Source of the DNA: Jiangella alba
GTDB lineage: Bacteria > Actinomycetota > Actinomycetes > Jiangellales > Jiangellaceae
DNA: 64,000 bases
Direction of reading: 5' to 3'
NCBI RefSeq assembly: GCF_900106035.1
Contig: NZ_FNUC01000002.1
Span: forward strand, 290,476-354,475
Positions 38,017 to 47,857 of this stretch are shown piece by piece. Under the pieces are notes generated by a model, which did not search any database, was not told the origin of the DNA, and saw only the letters and a list, made by a program, of their open reading frames with translations. Each line of letters begins with the position of its first letter. Position 1 is the stretch's first letter. Made by a program: the position numbers and the translations under genes.

Positions 38017-38919
38017 GTGGTCGGTATGTGGAGTGCCGATCTGCTCGACCAGCTCGAGTTCTACTGGAACGTCCATTTCCGGCCGCGGCTGGGCGGCCTG
38101 ACCGACGACGAGTACCTCTGGGAACCGGCGGCGGGCGCGTGGAGCCTGCGGCCCGGCCCGGGCGGCGCGCTGGACCTCGAGTCCGTCCAGCCCGAGCCGC
38201 CGCTGCCGCCCGTCACGACCATCGCCTGGCGCGCCATGCACGTCGGCCGCGACGTGCTCGGCAAGCGGGCGCGGGCGTTCTTCGACCCCGGCGCCGCCGA
38301 CGCCGACATGTACTCCGCGCTGCACTGGCCGGCGCCGCTGCCGGGGACCGCGGACGGGGCGCTGGCGCTGCTGGACGAGGCGTACGAGCTGTGGCGGTCC
38401 GGGGTCGCGGCCCTGGACGACGAGACGATGCTGCGGCCGCTGGGGCCGCGCGGCGGGCCGTACGCGGACGACTCGATGGCCAAGCTCGTGCTGCACGTGA
38501 ACCGGGAGGTCATGGCGCACGGCGCGGAGATCTGCCTGCTGCGCGACCTGTACCGGGCGCGCGCGGACCAGCGCGACCCCGTCGTCGCCGCGGCCCTGCG
38601 GGGCGACGCGGGCGCCGTGGCGGCTGCGCTGGGGGACGGTGCCGGCGACGGCGCCAGCGCCGTCGTCGTCCGGCCGTCGCTGGCCGCCGAGGCCGCGGGG
38701 CTGCACCACTGGGACGTGGTGCGGGTGCTGGCCGCGGCGGGCGCGCCGGTGGACGGTGCGCTGCACTACGCGGCCGGCGCGGGCGCGCTGGACGTGGTGA
38801 AGCTGCTGGTGGAGCGTGGCGCGGACGTGTCGGAGCAGGACGACCGGCATCAGCTGGACCCGGCCGGCTGGGCCGACTTCTTCCACCACCCCGACGTCGC
38901 GGCCTACCTCCGCGGCTGA
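38017..38919 (+). CDS. DinB-like domain fused to ankyrin repeats
   Basis: 300 residues. Residues ~5-180 resemble the DinB/YfiT four-helix metal-binding fold (DLLDQLEFYWNVHFRPRLGGLTDDEYLWEP; AWRAMHVGRDVLG; LHVNREVMAHGAEICLLRDLY), with His in the usual helix positions. Residues ~190-295 form about two to three ankyrin units (DPVVAAALRGDAGAVAAALGDG; GALHYAAGAGALDVVKLLVERGADVSEQD). DinB-like enzymes are often thiol-dependent transferases; the ankyrin part suggests a protein partner. GTG 38017 lies 6 nt after TAGGGT, so it may be leaderless; ATG 38026 is the alternative. The substrate is unknown. Confidence 0.78.
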   Translation: MVGMWSADLLDQLEFYWNVHFRPRLGGLTDDEYLWEPAAGAWSLRPGPGGALDLESVQPEPPLPPVTTIAWRAMHVGRDVLGKRARAFFDPGAADADMYSALHWPAPLPGTADGALALLDEAYELWRSGVAALDDETMLRPLGPRGGPYADDSMAKLVLHVNREVMAHGAEICLLRDLYRARADQRDPVVAAALRGDAGAVAAALGDGAGDGASAVVVRPSLAAEAAGLHHWDVVRVLAAAGAPVDGALHYAAGAGALDVVKLLVERGADVSEQDDRHQLDPAGWADFFHHPDVAAYLRG

Positions 38920-38923
38920 CCGC

Positions 38924-39100
38924 TCAGCGAGCCCGCGCCGCGGAGACGGCGGGCTTCGGCGGCTTGGCGTCGAACGAGTAGCGGCGCTTGCTCTCGCGCT
39001 CCAGCAACCCGGCGTCGGCCAGCCGCTTGAGCACGACCGGGCACACCTTGCACCGCGGCCGGTCGCGGCAGCACGTCTTCTTCGCCTTCATCGACGCCAC
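38924..39100 (-). CDS. Small cysteine-rich conserved actinobacterial protein
   Basis: About 58 residues (55 if ATG 39091 is used). The core KAKKTCCRDRPRCKVCPVVL has C-C-x5-C-x2-C, a likely zinc or metal knuckle, followed by a helix KRLADAGLLERESKRRY. Similar short basic Cys4 proteins are widespread in actinobacteria without known function; this recognition is from memory of the motif. GTG 39100 is supported by TATCCT ending 7 nt upstream. It is convergent with the DinB-ankyrin gene. Confidence 0.68.
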   Translation of the reverse strand: MASMKAKKTCCRDRPRCKVCPVVLKRLADAGLLERESKRRYSFDAKPPKPAVSAARAR

Positions 39101-39107
39101 GCGGGGA

Positions 39108-39113
39108 AGGATA
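39108..39113 (-). promoter_or_regulatory. -10 box of the small Cys-rich gene
   Basis: TATCCT on the reverse strand, 7 nt before GTG 39100, as in leaderless actinobacterial promoters. Confidence 0.45.
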
Positions 39114-39180
39114 GGCAACCCTTTCCCGGTCTGTCATATCTGTCCCGATGTAGGGCGATATCGGGGAACCGGTTTGGGGC

Positions 39181-39570
39181 GAAGTGCCGCGGCGGGGCGC
39201 TGATCCTCCGGGGTGAGGCGGAGCTCTTTCCGGCGGGTTGACGCGCGTGCCAACTGTTGGCGTTCTGGTCAACCCGCCGGATCGCAGACCGGTCCGAGGT
39301 AAAGCGCCGCGGCGGGGCGCTGATCCTCCGGGGTGAGGCGGAGCTCTTTCCGGCGGGTTGACGCGCGTGCCAACTGTTGGCGTTCTCGTCAACCCCGCCG
39401 GATCGGAGGTCCGGTCCGAGGCGAAGCGGATCGGAGACCGGTCCGCGGCGAAGCGCCGCGGCGGGGCACCGGTCCTCCGGGGAGCGGCCGAGCCCGATCC
39501 GGCGGGTTGACGTACGTGCCAACTGTTGGCGTTCTGGTCAACCCGCTGGATCGCAGACCGGTCCGAAGAG
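39181..39570. repeat. Three ~120-bp direct repeats, each with a nested palindrome
   Basis: Copies at 39181-39300, 39301-39420 and ~39450-39570, the last diverged. Each contains CGGGTTGAC..GTCAACCCG arms around the 13-bp palindrome GCCAAC-T-GTTGGC (copy 1: arms 39234-39242 and 39268-39276, core 39249-39261). The array occupies the spacer downstream of pgl. The reverse open frames with RVDENANSWHARQPAGKSS-like text are translations of the repeat. A short GGCGCCTACGGCGA tandem follows at 39576-39603. Confidence 0.88.
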
Positions 39571-39594
39571 GGCGCGGCGCCTACGGCGAGGCGC

Positions 39595-40368
39595 CTACGG
39601 CGAGGCGGGACGGCCGAGGCCGGGTGGGAGCTCGGCCGCCGCGGCGCGGTCCAGCAGCCACCGCGTCGCCCGCTGGCCCTGGGCGCCGGCCGCCGGGATC
39701 TGGACCGGCCCGGACCCGCCCAGCGCCAGCCGCACCGCCGGCGCCTTGTCCGCGCCCGCCACCACGAGCCACACCTCGTCCGCCGATCGGATGACCGGCA
39801 GGCTGAGGCTGACCCGCTCCGGCGGCGGCTTCGGCGCGCCGCGGACGCCGACCACGGGACGGTCGTCGTGCAGGGCGGGGTGCTCCGGGAACAGCGACGC
39901 GACGTGGCCGTCGGGCCCGACGCCGAGCAGCAGGACGTCGAACGCCGGGGCGCCCACGTGCAGCCGCTTCTCTGTCTGGCCGGCCAGCACGTCGGCGTAC
40001 GCGGCCGCCGCGTCCTCCGGCGTCAGGTCACCCGACGCCGGCGGCATCGCGAACACCCGCGCCGGGTCGACCGGCACGTGGTCGAGCAGGGCGGCGCGCG
40101 CCTGGGTCTCGTTGCGGTCCGGGTCGCCGGACGGCAGGAACCGCTCGTCGCCCCACCAGATGGACAGCGCGGACCAGTCGACGGCCGAGCAGGCGGGCGA
40201 CGCGGCGACGGCGCGCAGCGTCGCGATGCCCGCCGTCCCGCCGGTGAGGACGACGGACGCGTCGCCGTGCGTGGCCTGGGCGTCGACCAGGCGAGTGATG
40301 AGCCGCGCCGCCACCGCCTGGACGAGCACGTCGGCGTCGCGGTGGATCACGATCGTGGGTGTGGTCAT
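39595..40368 (-). CDS. pgl: 6-phosphogluconolactonase
   Basis: Hydrolyses 6-phosphogluconolactone, the second oxidative pentose-phosphate step. 257 residues (DevB type). Signatures are VVLTGGTAGI, SIWWGDERFLPSGDPDRNE, LLLGVGPDGHVASLFP (His-containing active loop) and LSLPVIRSADEVWLVVAGADKA. ATG 40368 overlaps the opcA TGA (ATGA), so it is coupled. Last gene of the tkt-tal-pgi-zwf-opcA-pgl operon, followed by the repeat array. Confidence 0.94.
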   Translation of the reverse strand: MTTPTIVIHRDADVLVQAVAARLITRLVDAQATHGDASVVLTGGTAGIATLRAVAASPACSAVDWSALSIWWGDERFLPSGDPDRNETQARAALLDHVPVDPARVFAMPPASGDLTPEDAAAAYADVLAGQTEKRLHVGAPAFDVLLLGVGPDGHVASLFPEHPALHDDRPVVGVRGAPKPPPERVSLSLPVIRSADEVWLVVAGADKAPAVRLALGGSGPVQIPAAGAQGQRATRWLLDRAAAAELPPGLGRPASP

Positions 40369-41321
40369 CGCCTGGCCTTCGCCTTGGTCCGGGTGATCTT
40401 GCCGGTCTCGTGCAGTTCCTCCAGCCCCTCCTGGATGACCTCGGCGTAGACGTCGTCGGGGTCGAGGCGGCGCAGCTCCTCGGCCAGCGAGTCGCCGGCG
40501 CCGCGGCGGGGGAGCGCGACGCGGCGGTCGGCGCGGCCGGGGACGGTCAGCGTCGCCACCTCGTCGTCGGGACGCTCGATGGCGATGGCGCCGGACGGGC
40601 GGTCGAGTCGCACGCTCAACACGCCCTCGACGCCGGTCGCCTTTGTCCGTGTGACGGGGACGCGCAGGGTGTGCGCGAGCCACCCGGCCAGCAGGTCGGC
40701 GCTCGGGTTGTCCGGGCCGCCGACGACCCTCGCCGCGGTGATCTCCTCGTGCGGCGGCTGGTCCAGCGCCGCCGCGAGCAGCGCGCGCCACAGCGTCAGC
40801 CGGGTCCACGAGAGGTCGGTGTCGCCCGGCTGGTACGTCTCGGCCCGCTCCTGCAGCGCCGCGCTCGGCCGCTTGCAGGCCGCGGCGTCGGTGATGCGCC
40901 GCTGCGCGAGCCGCCCGACGGGGTCGTCGGCCGGCACCGGGGGAGACTCGGCCGGCCACCACGCGACCACCGGGTTGTCGGGCAGCAGCAGCGGGACGAT
41001 GACGGACTCGGCGTGCGCGGTGAGCGGCCCGAACAGCCGCAGCACGACCACCTCGCTGGCGCCGGCGTCGCCGCCGACACGGATCTGCGCGTCGAGCCGG
41101 GCCGACCCGCGCGACGTGCCCTTGATGACGGCGATGATGCGGCACGGATGCTCGTGGCTGGCCTGGTTCGCCGACTCGATGGCGTCCTCGGCGCCGGCCT
41201 CCTCGGTGACGAGGACCAGCGTGAGGACGCGGCCCAGCGCGACCGCGCCGTGCTTCTCGCGCAGCTCGACCAGGCGCTTGCCGACGTCGCCGGCGGTGGT
41301 CGACGGGATGTCGATGATCAT
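40365..41321 (-). CDS. opcA: Glucose-6-phosphate dehydrogenase assembly protein OpcA
   Basis: 318 residues. An actinobacterial/cyanobacterial activator that binds G6PDH and promotes its active oligomer, coupling it to redox in cyanobacteria. Recognised by the N-terminus with RVLTLVLVTEEAGAEDAIESAN, HPCRIIAVI, the domain with LPDNPVVAWWPAESPP and RRITDAAACKRP, and its position directly after zwf. ATG 41321 overlaps the zwf stop (ATGA). Cytoplasmic. Confidence 0.95.
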   Translation of the reverse strand: MIIDIPSTTAGDVGKRLVELREKHGAVALGRVLTLVLVTEEAGAEDAIESANQASHEHPCRIIAVIKGTSRGSARLDAQIRVGGDAGASEVVVLRLFGPLTAHAESVIVPLLLPDNPVVAWWPAESPPVPADDPVGRLAQRRITDAAACKRPSAALQERAETYQPGDTDLSWTRLTLWRALLAAALDQPPHEEITAARVVGGPDNPSADLLAGWLAHTLRVPVTRTKATGVEGVLSVRLDRPSGAIAIERPDDEVATLTVPGRADRRVALPRRGAGDSLAEELRRLDPDDVYAEVIQEGLEELHETGKITRTKAKARR

Positions 41322-42847
41322 GGACGCCTCCAGGTGCGGCCGTCGCGGGCCAGCATCTCCTCGGCCGACGCGGGGCCCCAGCCGCCGGGCGGGTACTGCT
41401 CGGGCTGCCCCGGACTCGCCGCCCAGAACTCCTCGATGGGGTCGAGGATCTGCCAGGACAGCTCGACCTCCTCGTGCCGCGGGAACAGCGGCGGGTCGCC
41501 CAGCAGGACGTCGAGGATCAGCCGCTCGTACGCCTCGGGGCTCTCTTCGGTGAACGAGCCGCCGTAGCCGAAGTCCATGGTGACGTCGCGCACCTCCATG
41601 GCCGTGCCCGGCACCTTCGAGCCGAACCGGATGGTCACGCCTTCGTCAGGCTGCACCCGGATGACCAGCGCGTTCTGCCCCAGCTCCTCGGTGGCGGTGG
41701 ACTCGAACGGCAGGTGCGGCGCCCGCTTGAACACGATCGCCACCTCGGTAACCCGGCGCCCGAGCCGCTTGCCGGTGCGCAGGTAGAACGGCACGCCGGC
41801 CCAGCGGCGGGTGTCGATGTCGAGACGGACGGCGGCGAAGGTCTCGGTCGTGGACTCGGGCGGGATGCCGTCCTCCTCGAGGAAGCCCTTCACCTTCTGC
41901 CCGCCGGCCCAGCCCGCCGCGTACTGCCCGCGGGCGGTGTGCTCGCCCAGGTCCGGGGGCAGCCGCACCGCGGACAGCACCTTCTCCTTCTCCGCCCGGA
42001 GGTCCGACGCGTTGAACGAGACCGGCTCCTCCATGGCCACCAGCGCCAGCAGCTGCAGCAGGTGGTTCTGGATGACGTCGCGGGCCGCGCCGATGCCGTC
42101 GTAGTAGCCGGCCCGGCTCTCGATGCCGATGTCCTCGGCCATCGTGATCTGCACGTGGTCGACGAAGTGGGCGTTCCAGATCGGCTCGAACAGCTGGTTG
42201 GCGAAGCGCAGCGCCAGGATGTTCTGGACCGTCTCCTTGCCCAGGTAGTGGTCGATGCGGAAGATCGAGTCGGGCGGGAAGATGCTCTCGACCGTCGCGT
42301 TGAGCTGCCGGGCGCTGGCGAGGTCGTGGCCGAACGGCTTCTCGATGATCACCCGGCGCCACTGCTCCGGGCCGTCCGGGTGGGCCAGCCCGGAGCGGTC
42401 CAGCTGCTTGCAGACGATGTCGAAGAACGACGGCGGGATGGACAGGTAGAACGCGTGGTTACCGCCGGTGCCCTGCTGTTCGTCCAGCTCGCGGACCGTC
42501 TCGGCCAGCCGGTCGAACGCGTCGTCGTCGGAGAAGTCGCCCGGGACGAACCGGAACCCCTGCGCGAGCTGCCGCCAGGTCGCCTCCCGGAACGGCGTGC
42601 GCGCGTGCTGCTTGACGGCGTCGTGCACGATCTTGCCGAAGTCCTGCGTGGCCCAGTCGCGCCGGGCGAACCCGACCAGCGAGAAGCCGGGCGGCAGCAG
42701 GCCGCGGTTGGCGAGGTCGTACACCGCCGGCATCAGCTTCTTGCGCGCGAGGTCGCCGGTGACCCCGAAGATCACCAGGCCGGACGGGCCGGCGATGCGT
42801 GGCAGCCGCTTGTCGCGTTTGTCGCGCAGCGGGTTCTGGTAGTTCAC
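41318..42847 (-). CDS. zwf: Glucose-6-phosphate 1-dehydrogenase
   Basis: Oxidises glucose 6-phosphate to 6-phosphogluconolactone with NAD(P), the committed step of the pentose-phosphate pathway. 509 residues. Nucleotide-binding GVTGDLARKKLMP at 28-40, substrate-binding and catalytic RIDHYLGKE at 197-205, and conserved FRIDHYLGKETVQNILALRF. GTG 42847 overlaps the pgi TGA by 4 bp (GTGA); longer upstream readings run into pgi and are spurious. Assembly should depend on the next gene, opcA. Confidence 0.97.
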   Translation of the reverse strand: MNYQNPLRDKRDKRLPRIAGPSGLVIFGVTGDLARKKLMPAVYDLANRGLLPPGFSLVGFARRDWATQDFGKIVHDAVKQHARTPFREATWRQLAQGFRFVPGDFSDDDAFDRLAETVRELDEQQGTGGNHAFYLSIPPSFFDIVCKQLDRSGLAHPDGPEQWRRVIIEKPFGHDLASARQLNATVESIFPPDSIFRIDHYLGKETVQNILALRFANQLFEPIWNAHFVDHVQITMAEDIGIESRAGYYDGIGAARDVIQNHLLQLLALVAMEEPVSFNASDLRAEKEKVLSAVRLPPDLGEHTARGQYAAGWAGGQKVKGFLEEDGIPPESTTETFAAVRLDIDTRRWAGVPFYLRTGKRLGRRVTEVAIVFKRAPHLPFESTATEELGQNALVIRVQPDEGVTIRFGSKVPGTAMEVRDVTMDFGYGGSFTEESPEAYERLILDVLLGDPPLFPRHEEVELSWQILDPIEEFWAASPGQPEQYPPGGWGPASAEEMLARDGRTWRRP

Positions 42848-44436
42848 CGCAGAACGTCCCTCAGAGTCTCGATGCCTGCCTTGCGGTCGGTCAGGTGCAG
42901 CCGGAGCACCGGGCGGTCGTGGTCGGCCAGCACCTGGGCGTCGCCGGCCGCCTGCGCGGCGATCAGCTGCCCGAACGTGAACGGCCGGTCCGGGATCGCG
43001 AGGTCGTCCGCTGGCGCGCCGGTGACCTGCAGGTACACGCCCTGAGCCGGCCCGCCCTTGTGGTACTGGCCGGTGGAGTGCAGGAACCGCGGGCCCCACC
43101 CGAACGTGACGGGCCGCTCGGTGCGCCGCTCCAGCGGCACGCGGACGGCGGCCAGCCCGGCGTCGTCGCCCTCGCGGTCGAGGTAGGCCATGACGGCGAG
43201 GTAGCCGTCCGGCGCCAGCCGGCCGAGCAGCGCGTCGACGGCGCCGCTCAGCGTCGTCACCCCGTCGAGCAGCCCGGCCGAGCCGCGGACCTCGACGACG
43301 CCGTCGGTGAAGGCGGGCGCCTCGGGCTCCGGCGTGGCGTCGAGCAGGCCGCGGGCGGCTTTCTTCGCGCTCTCGACGTCGGGCTGGTCGAACGGGTTGA
43401 TGCCCAGCAGCTTGCCGGCGACGGCCGTCGCGTACTCCCAGAGCAGGAACTGCGCGCCCAGCTCACCGGTGACGACGACGCCCTTGGCCGGCGGCTGCGC
43501 GGGCTCGCCGACGACGGCCGGGAGGACGTCGGCGGCGGGGTGCGCGACCTCGGGGTCGTCGACGCTGCCGCTGGCGACCGGCAGGACGCCGGTGCCGAGC
43601 TTGCCGGTGGACTCGGCGATGAGCTGCTCGGCCCAGTCGGCGAACCCGACGATGCCGGAGCCGGCGTCTGCGATGGCGACCTTGTCGCGGCCGTTGCCCT
43701 TGCCGCCGGCGAGCGCGGCGCCCAGCCGCAGCGCCGGGTTGTCGGTGACGTCGCCGGCCAGCCGCTCGGCGGCGGCCGCGGCCTCGTCCAGCAGCGCGGC
43801 GATGTCGGCGCCGGCCAGCCCGCTCGGGACCAGCCCGAACGCCGTCAGCGCGGAGTAGCGGCCGCCGACGTTCGGATCGGCGAGGAACACCCGCCGGTAA
43901 CCGCCGGCCTCGGCCAGCTCGGCCAGCCCCGACCCGGGGTCGGTGACGGCGACGATGCGGCTGGCGGAATCGATGCCGGCCGCCTCGAACGCGGCCGCGA
44001 AGACCCGCCGCTGGCTGTCGGTCTCGACCGTCGAGCCGGACTTGCTCGACACCACGATGACCGTGCGGTCGAGGCGGTCGGCCAGCGCCCGGGCCACCGA
44101 GCCCGGGTCGGTCGTGTCGAGGACGGTGAGCTCGACGCCCGCCGTGCGGGTGATGACCTCCGGCGCCAGCGACGAGCCGCCCATGCCGGCCAGCACGATG
44201 CGGTCGAGGCCCTCGGCCCGCAGCTCGGCCGACAGTGCCTCGATCTCGGCCAGCAGCGGCCGCGACGTCTCGTGCAGGTCGGTCCAGCCCAGCCGGATGG
44301 ACGCCTCGGCCTCGGCGTCGGGGCCCCACAGCGTGGCGTCCTTCGCCGCGATGCGCGACGCGACCTTCTCGCCGACCAGGCCCTCGACGACGGCGTCGGC
44401 GTCGACGCCGTACGTGGTGACGGTCAGTGCGGTCAC
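42844..44436 (-). CDS. pgi: Glucose-6-phosphate isomerase
   Basis: Interconverts glucose 6-phosphate and fructose 6-phosphate. 530 residues of the actinobacterial operon-type PGI. Sugar-isomerase (SIS) motifs [44 protein letters not shown] and the later [27 protein letters not shown] are visible. It is shorter in the N-terminus and more SIS-like than the E. coli enzyme, as usual for the copy located between tal and zwf. GTG 44436 overlaps the tal stop (GTGA). Confidence 0.92.
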   Translation of the reverse strand: MTALTVTTYGVDADAVVEGLVGEKVASRIAAKDATLWGPDAEAEASIRLGWTDLHETSRPLLAEIEALSAELRAEGLDRIVLAGMGGSSLAPEVITRTAGVELTVLDTTDPGSVARALADRLDRTVIVVSSKSGSTVETDSQRRVFAAAFEAAGIDSASRIVAVTDPGSGLAELAEAGGYRRVFLADPNVGGRYSALTAFGLVPSGLAGADIAALLDEAAAAAERLAGDVTDNPALRLGAALAGGKGNGRDKVAIADAGSGIVGFADWAEQLIAESTGKLGTGVLPVASGSVDDPEVAHPAADVLPAVVGEPAQPPAKGVVVTGELGAQFLLWEYATAVAGKLLGINPFDQPDVESAKKAARGLLDATPEPEAPAFTDGVVEVRGSAGLLDGVTTLSGAVDALLGRLAPDGYLAVMAYLDREGDDAGLAAVRVPLERRTERPVTFGWGPRFLHSTGQYHKGGPAQGVYLQVTGAPADDLAIPDRPFTFGQLIAAQAAGDAQVLADHDRPVLRLHLTDRKAGIETLRDVLR

Positions 44437-45545
44437 TTGGCGGCCTCCAGCTTGGCGTTGACGGACTCGAGCAGGTCGTTCCAGCTGGTCTCGAACTTCT
44501 CGACGCCCTCGCGCTCGAGCACCTCGCTGACGTCGTCGAGGTCGACGCCGGCCGCGCGGACCGCGGCGAGCGTGTTCCACGCGTTCTCGCGGTGGGGCCG
44601 GATGGTGTCGCCGGTGATGTCGCCGTGGTCGGCGACCGCCTCGATGGTCGCCTCGGGCATGGTGTTCACGGTGTCGGGCGCGACCAGCTGGGTGACGTAC
44701 ATGGTGTCGTCGTAGTCGGGGTTCTTCGTCGACGTCGACGCCCACAACGGCCGCTGCCGCTGCGCGCCGGCCGCCTCGAGCCGCTGCCAGCGCTCCGCCG
44801 CGACGACGTCCTCGTAGGCGGCGTAGGCCAGCCGGGCGTTGGCGACGGCGGACTGCCCGCGCAGCGCCAGCGCGTCGCCGGTGCCGATGGCGTCCAGCCG
44901 CTTGTCGATCTCGGAGTCGACCCGGCTCACGAAGAAGGACGCGACCGAGGCGATGCCGTCGAGCGACTGACCGGCGGCGACCCGCTGCTCGAGTCCCGCC
45001 TGGTAGGCGTCCATGACCTCACGGTAGCGGTCGATGGAGAAGATCAGGGTGACGTTCACGCTGATGCCCGCCGCGATGCCCGCGGTGATGGCCGGGAGGC
45101 CGGCCTTCGTCGCGGGGATCTTCACGTAGATGTTCGGCCGGTCGACCTCGGCCCACAGCTCCTTCGCCTGAGCGATGGTGCCGTCGGTGTCGTGCGCCAG
45201 CCGCGGGTCGACCTCGATGGACACCCGGCCGTCGCCGTTCGTGCTGCGCGCGGCGACCGGCGCGAACAGGTCGGCGGCGGCGCGGACGTCGTCGGTGGTG
45301 AGGTCGCGCACGGCGGCGTCGGCGTCGGAGCCCTGGCCGGCGTGGCGGCGCAGGTCGTCGTCGTACAGGCTGCTCTTGGTGATGGCGGCCTGGAAGATCG
45401 ACGGGTTCGTGGTGACGCCGACGACGTGCTTGGTGTCGATCAGCGACTGCAGGTTCCCGGTGGTCAGGCGGTCGCGGGACAGGTCGTCGAGCCAGATGGC
45501 GACGCCCTCGGCGGAGAGCCGGCCGAGCGGATCGTTGGTGTTCAT
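44433..45545 (-). CDS. tal: Transaldolase
   Basis: Transfers dihydroxyacetone units in the non-oxidative pentose-phosphate pathway. 370 residues, the long actinobacterial type (TalB-like class 2). [14 protein letters not shown] near 43-56, the Schiff-base lysine Lys142 in [10 protein letters not shown], and [11 protein letters not shown] are present. ATG 45545 has GAGAGGGAC upstream. It lies between tkt and pgi, 10 bp after tkt and overlapping pgi by 4 bp. Confidence 0.95.
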   Translation of the reverse strand: MNTNDPLGRLSAEGVAIWLDDLSRDRLTTGNLQSLIDTKHVVGVTTNPSIFQAAITKSSLYDDDLRRHAGQGSDADAAVRDLTTDDVRAAADLFAPVAARSTNGDGRVSIEVDPRLAHDTDGTIAQAKELWAEVDRPNIYVKIPATKAGLPAITAGIAAGISVNVTLIFSIDRYREVMDAYQAGLEQRVAAGQSLDGIASVASFFVSRVDSEIDKRLDAIGTGDALALRGQSAVANARLAYAAYEDVVAAERWQRLEAAGAQRQRPLWASTSTKNPDYDDTMYVTQLVAPDTVNTMPEATIEAVADHGDITGDTIRPHRENAWNTLAAVRAAGVDLDDVSEVLEREGVEKFETSWNDLLESVNAKLEAAK

Positions 45546-45555
45546 GATGTCCCTC

Positions 45556-47649
45556 TCAGGCGTTGGAGATGGAATCACGGGCCGCGGCCACCACGGCGTC
45601 CACCGTGATGCCGAACTCGCGGTACAGGGTCTGGTAGTCGGCCGAGGCGCCGAAGTGCTCGAGGCTGACCGCGCGCCCGGCGTCGCCGAGGTAGCGGTGC
45701 CAGCTCATGGCGATGCCCGCCTCGACGGAGACGCGCGCCTTGACGGCGGCCGGGAGGACCGACTCGCGGTACTCGGCGTCCTGCTCCTCGAACCACTCCT
45801 GCGACGGCATGGAGACGACCCGGGCGGCGACGCCGTCGGCCTGCAGCCGCTCGCGCGCCTCGACGGCCAGCTGCAGCTCGGAGCCGGTGCCGATGAGGAT
45901 GACCTGCGGCACCCCGCCGTCGGCCTCGGCGAAGACGTAAGCGCCGCGGGCCGTGCCCTCGGCGTCGCCGTAGACACTGCGGTCGAACGTGGGCACGTTC
46001 TGCCTGGTCAGCGCGAGACCGGCCGGGTGCTGCCGCTCGAGGATCGTCCGCCACGCGACGGCCGTCTCGTTCGCGTCGGCCGGACGGACGACGTCCAGGC
46101 CGGGGATCGCGCGCAGCGCCGACAGGTGCTCGACCGGCTGGTGCGTCGGGCCGTCCTCGCCGAGGCCGATGGAGTCGTGCGTCCACACGAACGTCACCGG
46201 CAGCTGCTGGATCGCGGCCAGCCGGACCGCGGCCCGCTGGTAGTCGCTGAACACCAGGAACGTCGCCGCGTACGGGCGGGTGAGGCCGTTCAGCGCGATG
46301 CCGTTGACGATCAGGCCGGAGGCGAACTCACGGACGCCGAAGTGCAGCGTGCGGCCGTAGGGGTCGCCGGGGAACATCTTCGACGAGCGCTTCTCGGGCA
46401 GGAAGCTCGGCTCGCCCTCGATGGTCGTGTTGTTCGAGCCGGCGAGGTCGGCCGAGCCGCCCCACAGCTCGGGCAGCACCGGCGCGACCGCGTTGATGAC
46501 CTTGCCCGACGCGGCCCGGGTGGCGATGCCCTTCTCCGAGGCCTCGAAGCTCGGCAGGCTGTCGGTCCAGCCGTCGGGCAGCTTGCGCTCGTTCAGGCGG
46601 TCGAGCAGGGCGGCGCGGTCGGGGTTCGCGGACCGCCAGGCGGCGTAGCGCTCGTCCCACTCGGTGCGGGCCTGCTTGCCGCGGGCGCCGACCTCGCGCG
46701 CGTGGGCCAGCACGTCGCCGGCGACGTCGAAGCTCTGGTCCGGGTCGGCGCCCAGCACCCGCTTCGTGGCCGCGACCTCGTCGGCGCCCAGCGCGGAGCC
46801 GTGGATGGCGCCGGTGTTCTGCTTGTTCGGCGCCGGCCAGCCGATGATCGTCCGGACCGCGATGAACGACGGGCGGTCGGTGACGGCCTTCGCGTTCTGC
46901 AGCGCCTCGTAGATGGCCTGCGGGTTCTCCTGGTACTCGCCGCCGGCGGTGAAGTCGACCACCTGGGTGTGCCAGCCGTACGCCTCGTAGCGGGCGACGG
47001 TGTCCTCGGTGAAGGCGATGTTGGTGTCGTCCTCGATGGAGATGTGGTTGTCGTCCCACAGCACCACGAGGTTGCCCAGCTCCTGCGTGCCCGCCAGCGA
47101 GCTGGCCTCGCTCGACACGCCCTCCTCGAGGTCGCCGTCGGAGGCGATGACGAACACGTGGTGGTCGAAGACGCTCTCACCCGGCAGCGCGTCGGGGTCG
47201 AGCAGGCCGCGGACCCGGCGCTGCGCGAACGCCATGCCGACCGCCGTGCCGAACCCGGACCCGAGCGGGCCCGTCGTCACCTCGACGCCGTTGGTGTGCC
47301 GGTACTCCGGGTGCCCCGGCGTGGCCGAACCCCAGGTGCGGAACGCCTTGAGGTCGTCCAGCGAGACGTCGTAGCCGGACAGGTACAGCTGGATGTACTG
47401 GGTGAGGCTGCTGTGCCCGGCCGACAGGACGAACCGGTCGCGGCCCAGCCAGTGCTGGTCGGACGGGTCGTGACGGAGCACCTTCTGGTAGAGCGTGTAG
47501 GCCACCGGGGCCAGGCTCATCGCCGTGCCGGGGTGGCCGTTGCCCACCTTCTCGACGGCATCCATGGCCAGCAGCCGCACGGTGTCGACCGCCCGGTCGT
47601 CGAGCTCCGTCCACTCGAAGTCTGCGCTGTTCTCGGGTGTCGTGTTCAC
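45556..47649 (-). CDS. tkt: Transketolase
   Basis: A thiamine-diphosphate enzyme that moves two-carbon units between sugar phosphates. 697 residues. The TPP/Mg motif [29 protein letters not shown], substrate His in [10 protein letters not shown], the pyrimidine-domain catalytic Glu region [16 protein letters not shown] and the [18 protein letters not shown] loop are all present. GTG 47649, preceded by GAGAGGAA, is the probable start. First gene of the six-gene minus-strand pentose-phosphate operon, divergent from ctaB, so the operon promoter lies in 47650-47857. Confidence 0.96.
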   Translation of the reverse strand: MNTTPENSADFEWTELDDRAVDTVRLLAMDAVEKVGNGHPGTAMSLAPVAYTLYQKVLRHDPSDQHWLGRDRFVLSAGHSSLTQYIQLYLSGYDVSLDDLKAFRTWGSATPGHPEYRHTNGVEVTTGPLGSGFGTAVGMAFAQRRVRGLLDPDALPGESVFDHHVFVIASDGDLEEGVSSEASSLAGTQELGNLVVLWDDNHISIEDDTNIAFTEDTVARYEAYGWHTQVVDFTAGGEYQENPQAIYEALQNAKAVTDRPSFIAVRTIIGWPAPNKQNTGAIHGSALGADEVAATKRVLGADPDQSFDVAGDVLAHAREVGARGKQARTEWDERYAAWRSANPDRAALLDRLNERKLPDGWTDSLPSFEASEKGIATRAASGKVINAVAPVLPELWGGSADLAGSNNTTIEGEPSFLPEKRSSKMFPGDPYGRTLHFGVREFASGLIVNGIALNGLTRPYAATFLVFSDYQRAAVRLAAIQQLPVTFVWTHDSIGLGEDGPTHQPVEHLSALRAIPGLDVVRPADANETAVAWRTILERQHPAGLALTRQNVPTFDRSVYGDAEGTARGAYVFAEADGGVPQVILIGTGSELQLAVEARERLQADGVAARVVSMPSQEWFEEQDAEYRESVLPAAVKARVSVEAGIAMSWHRYLGDAGRAVSLEHFGASADYQTLYREFGITVDAVVAAARDSISNA

Positions 47650-47857
47650 CGGCGTGACGTTCCTCTCAGGCGGATGGGACCCTGCGTCTCTGCTCACGGC
47701 GCCGTCGGCGAGACGGCCGTTCCACGGTCGAGCGTATCGACGTCACCCGGACGTGTGCCCGGCCGCTCGGCGGATTGGGCGCACCGTTAGACTCAACAGG
47801 CCATGCTGGCGGATGTTCCCACCCCCGCCTGTCGCTTCGACCACACGAAGGTGAACG

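Noticed and set aside
39088..39522. Reverse ORFs over the 120-bp repeats
   Set aside because: All three frames translate the repeat; the frame shifts between copies, so no protein is being conserved.
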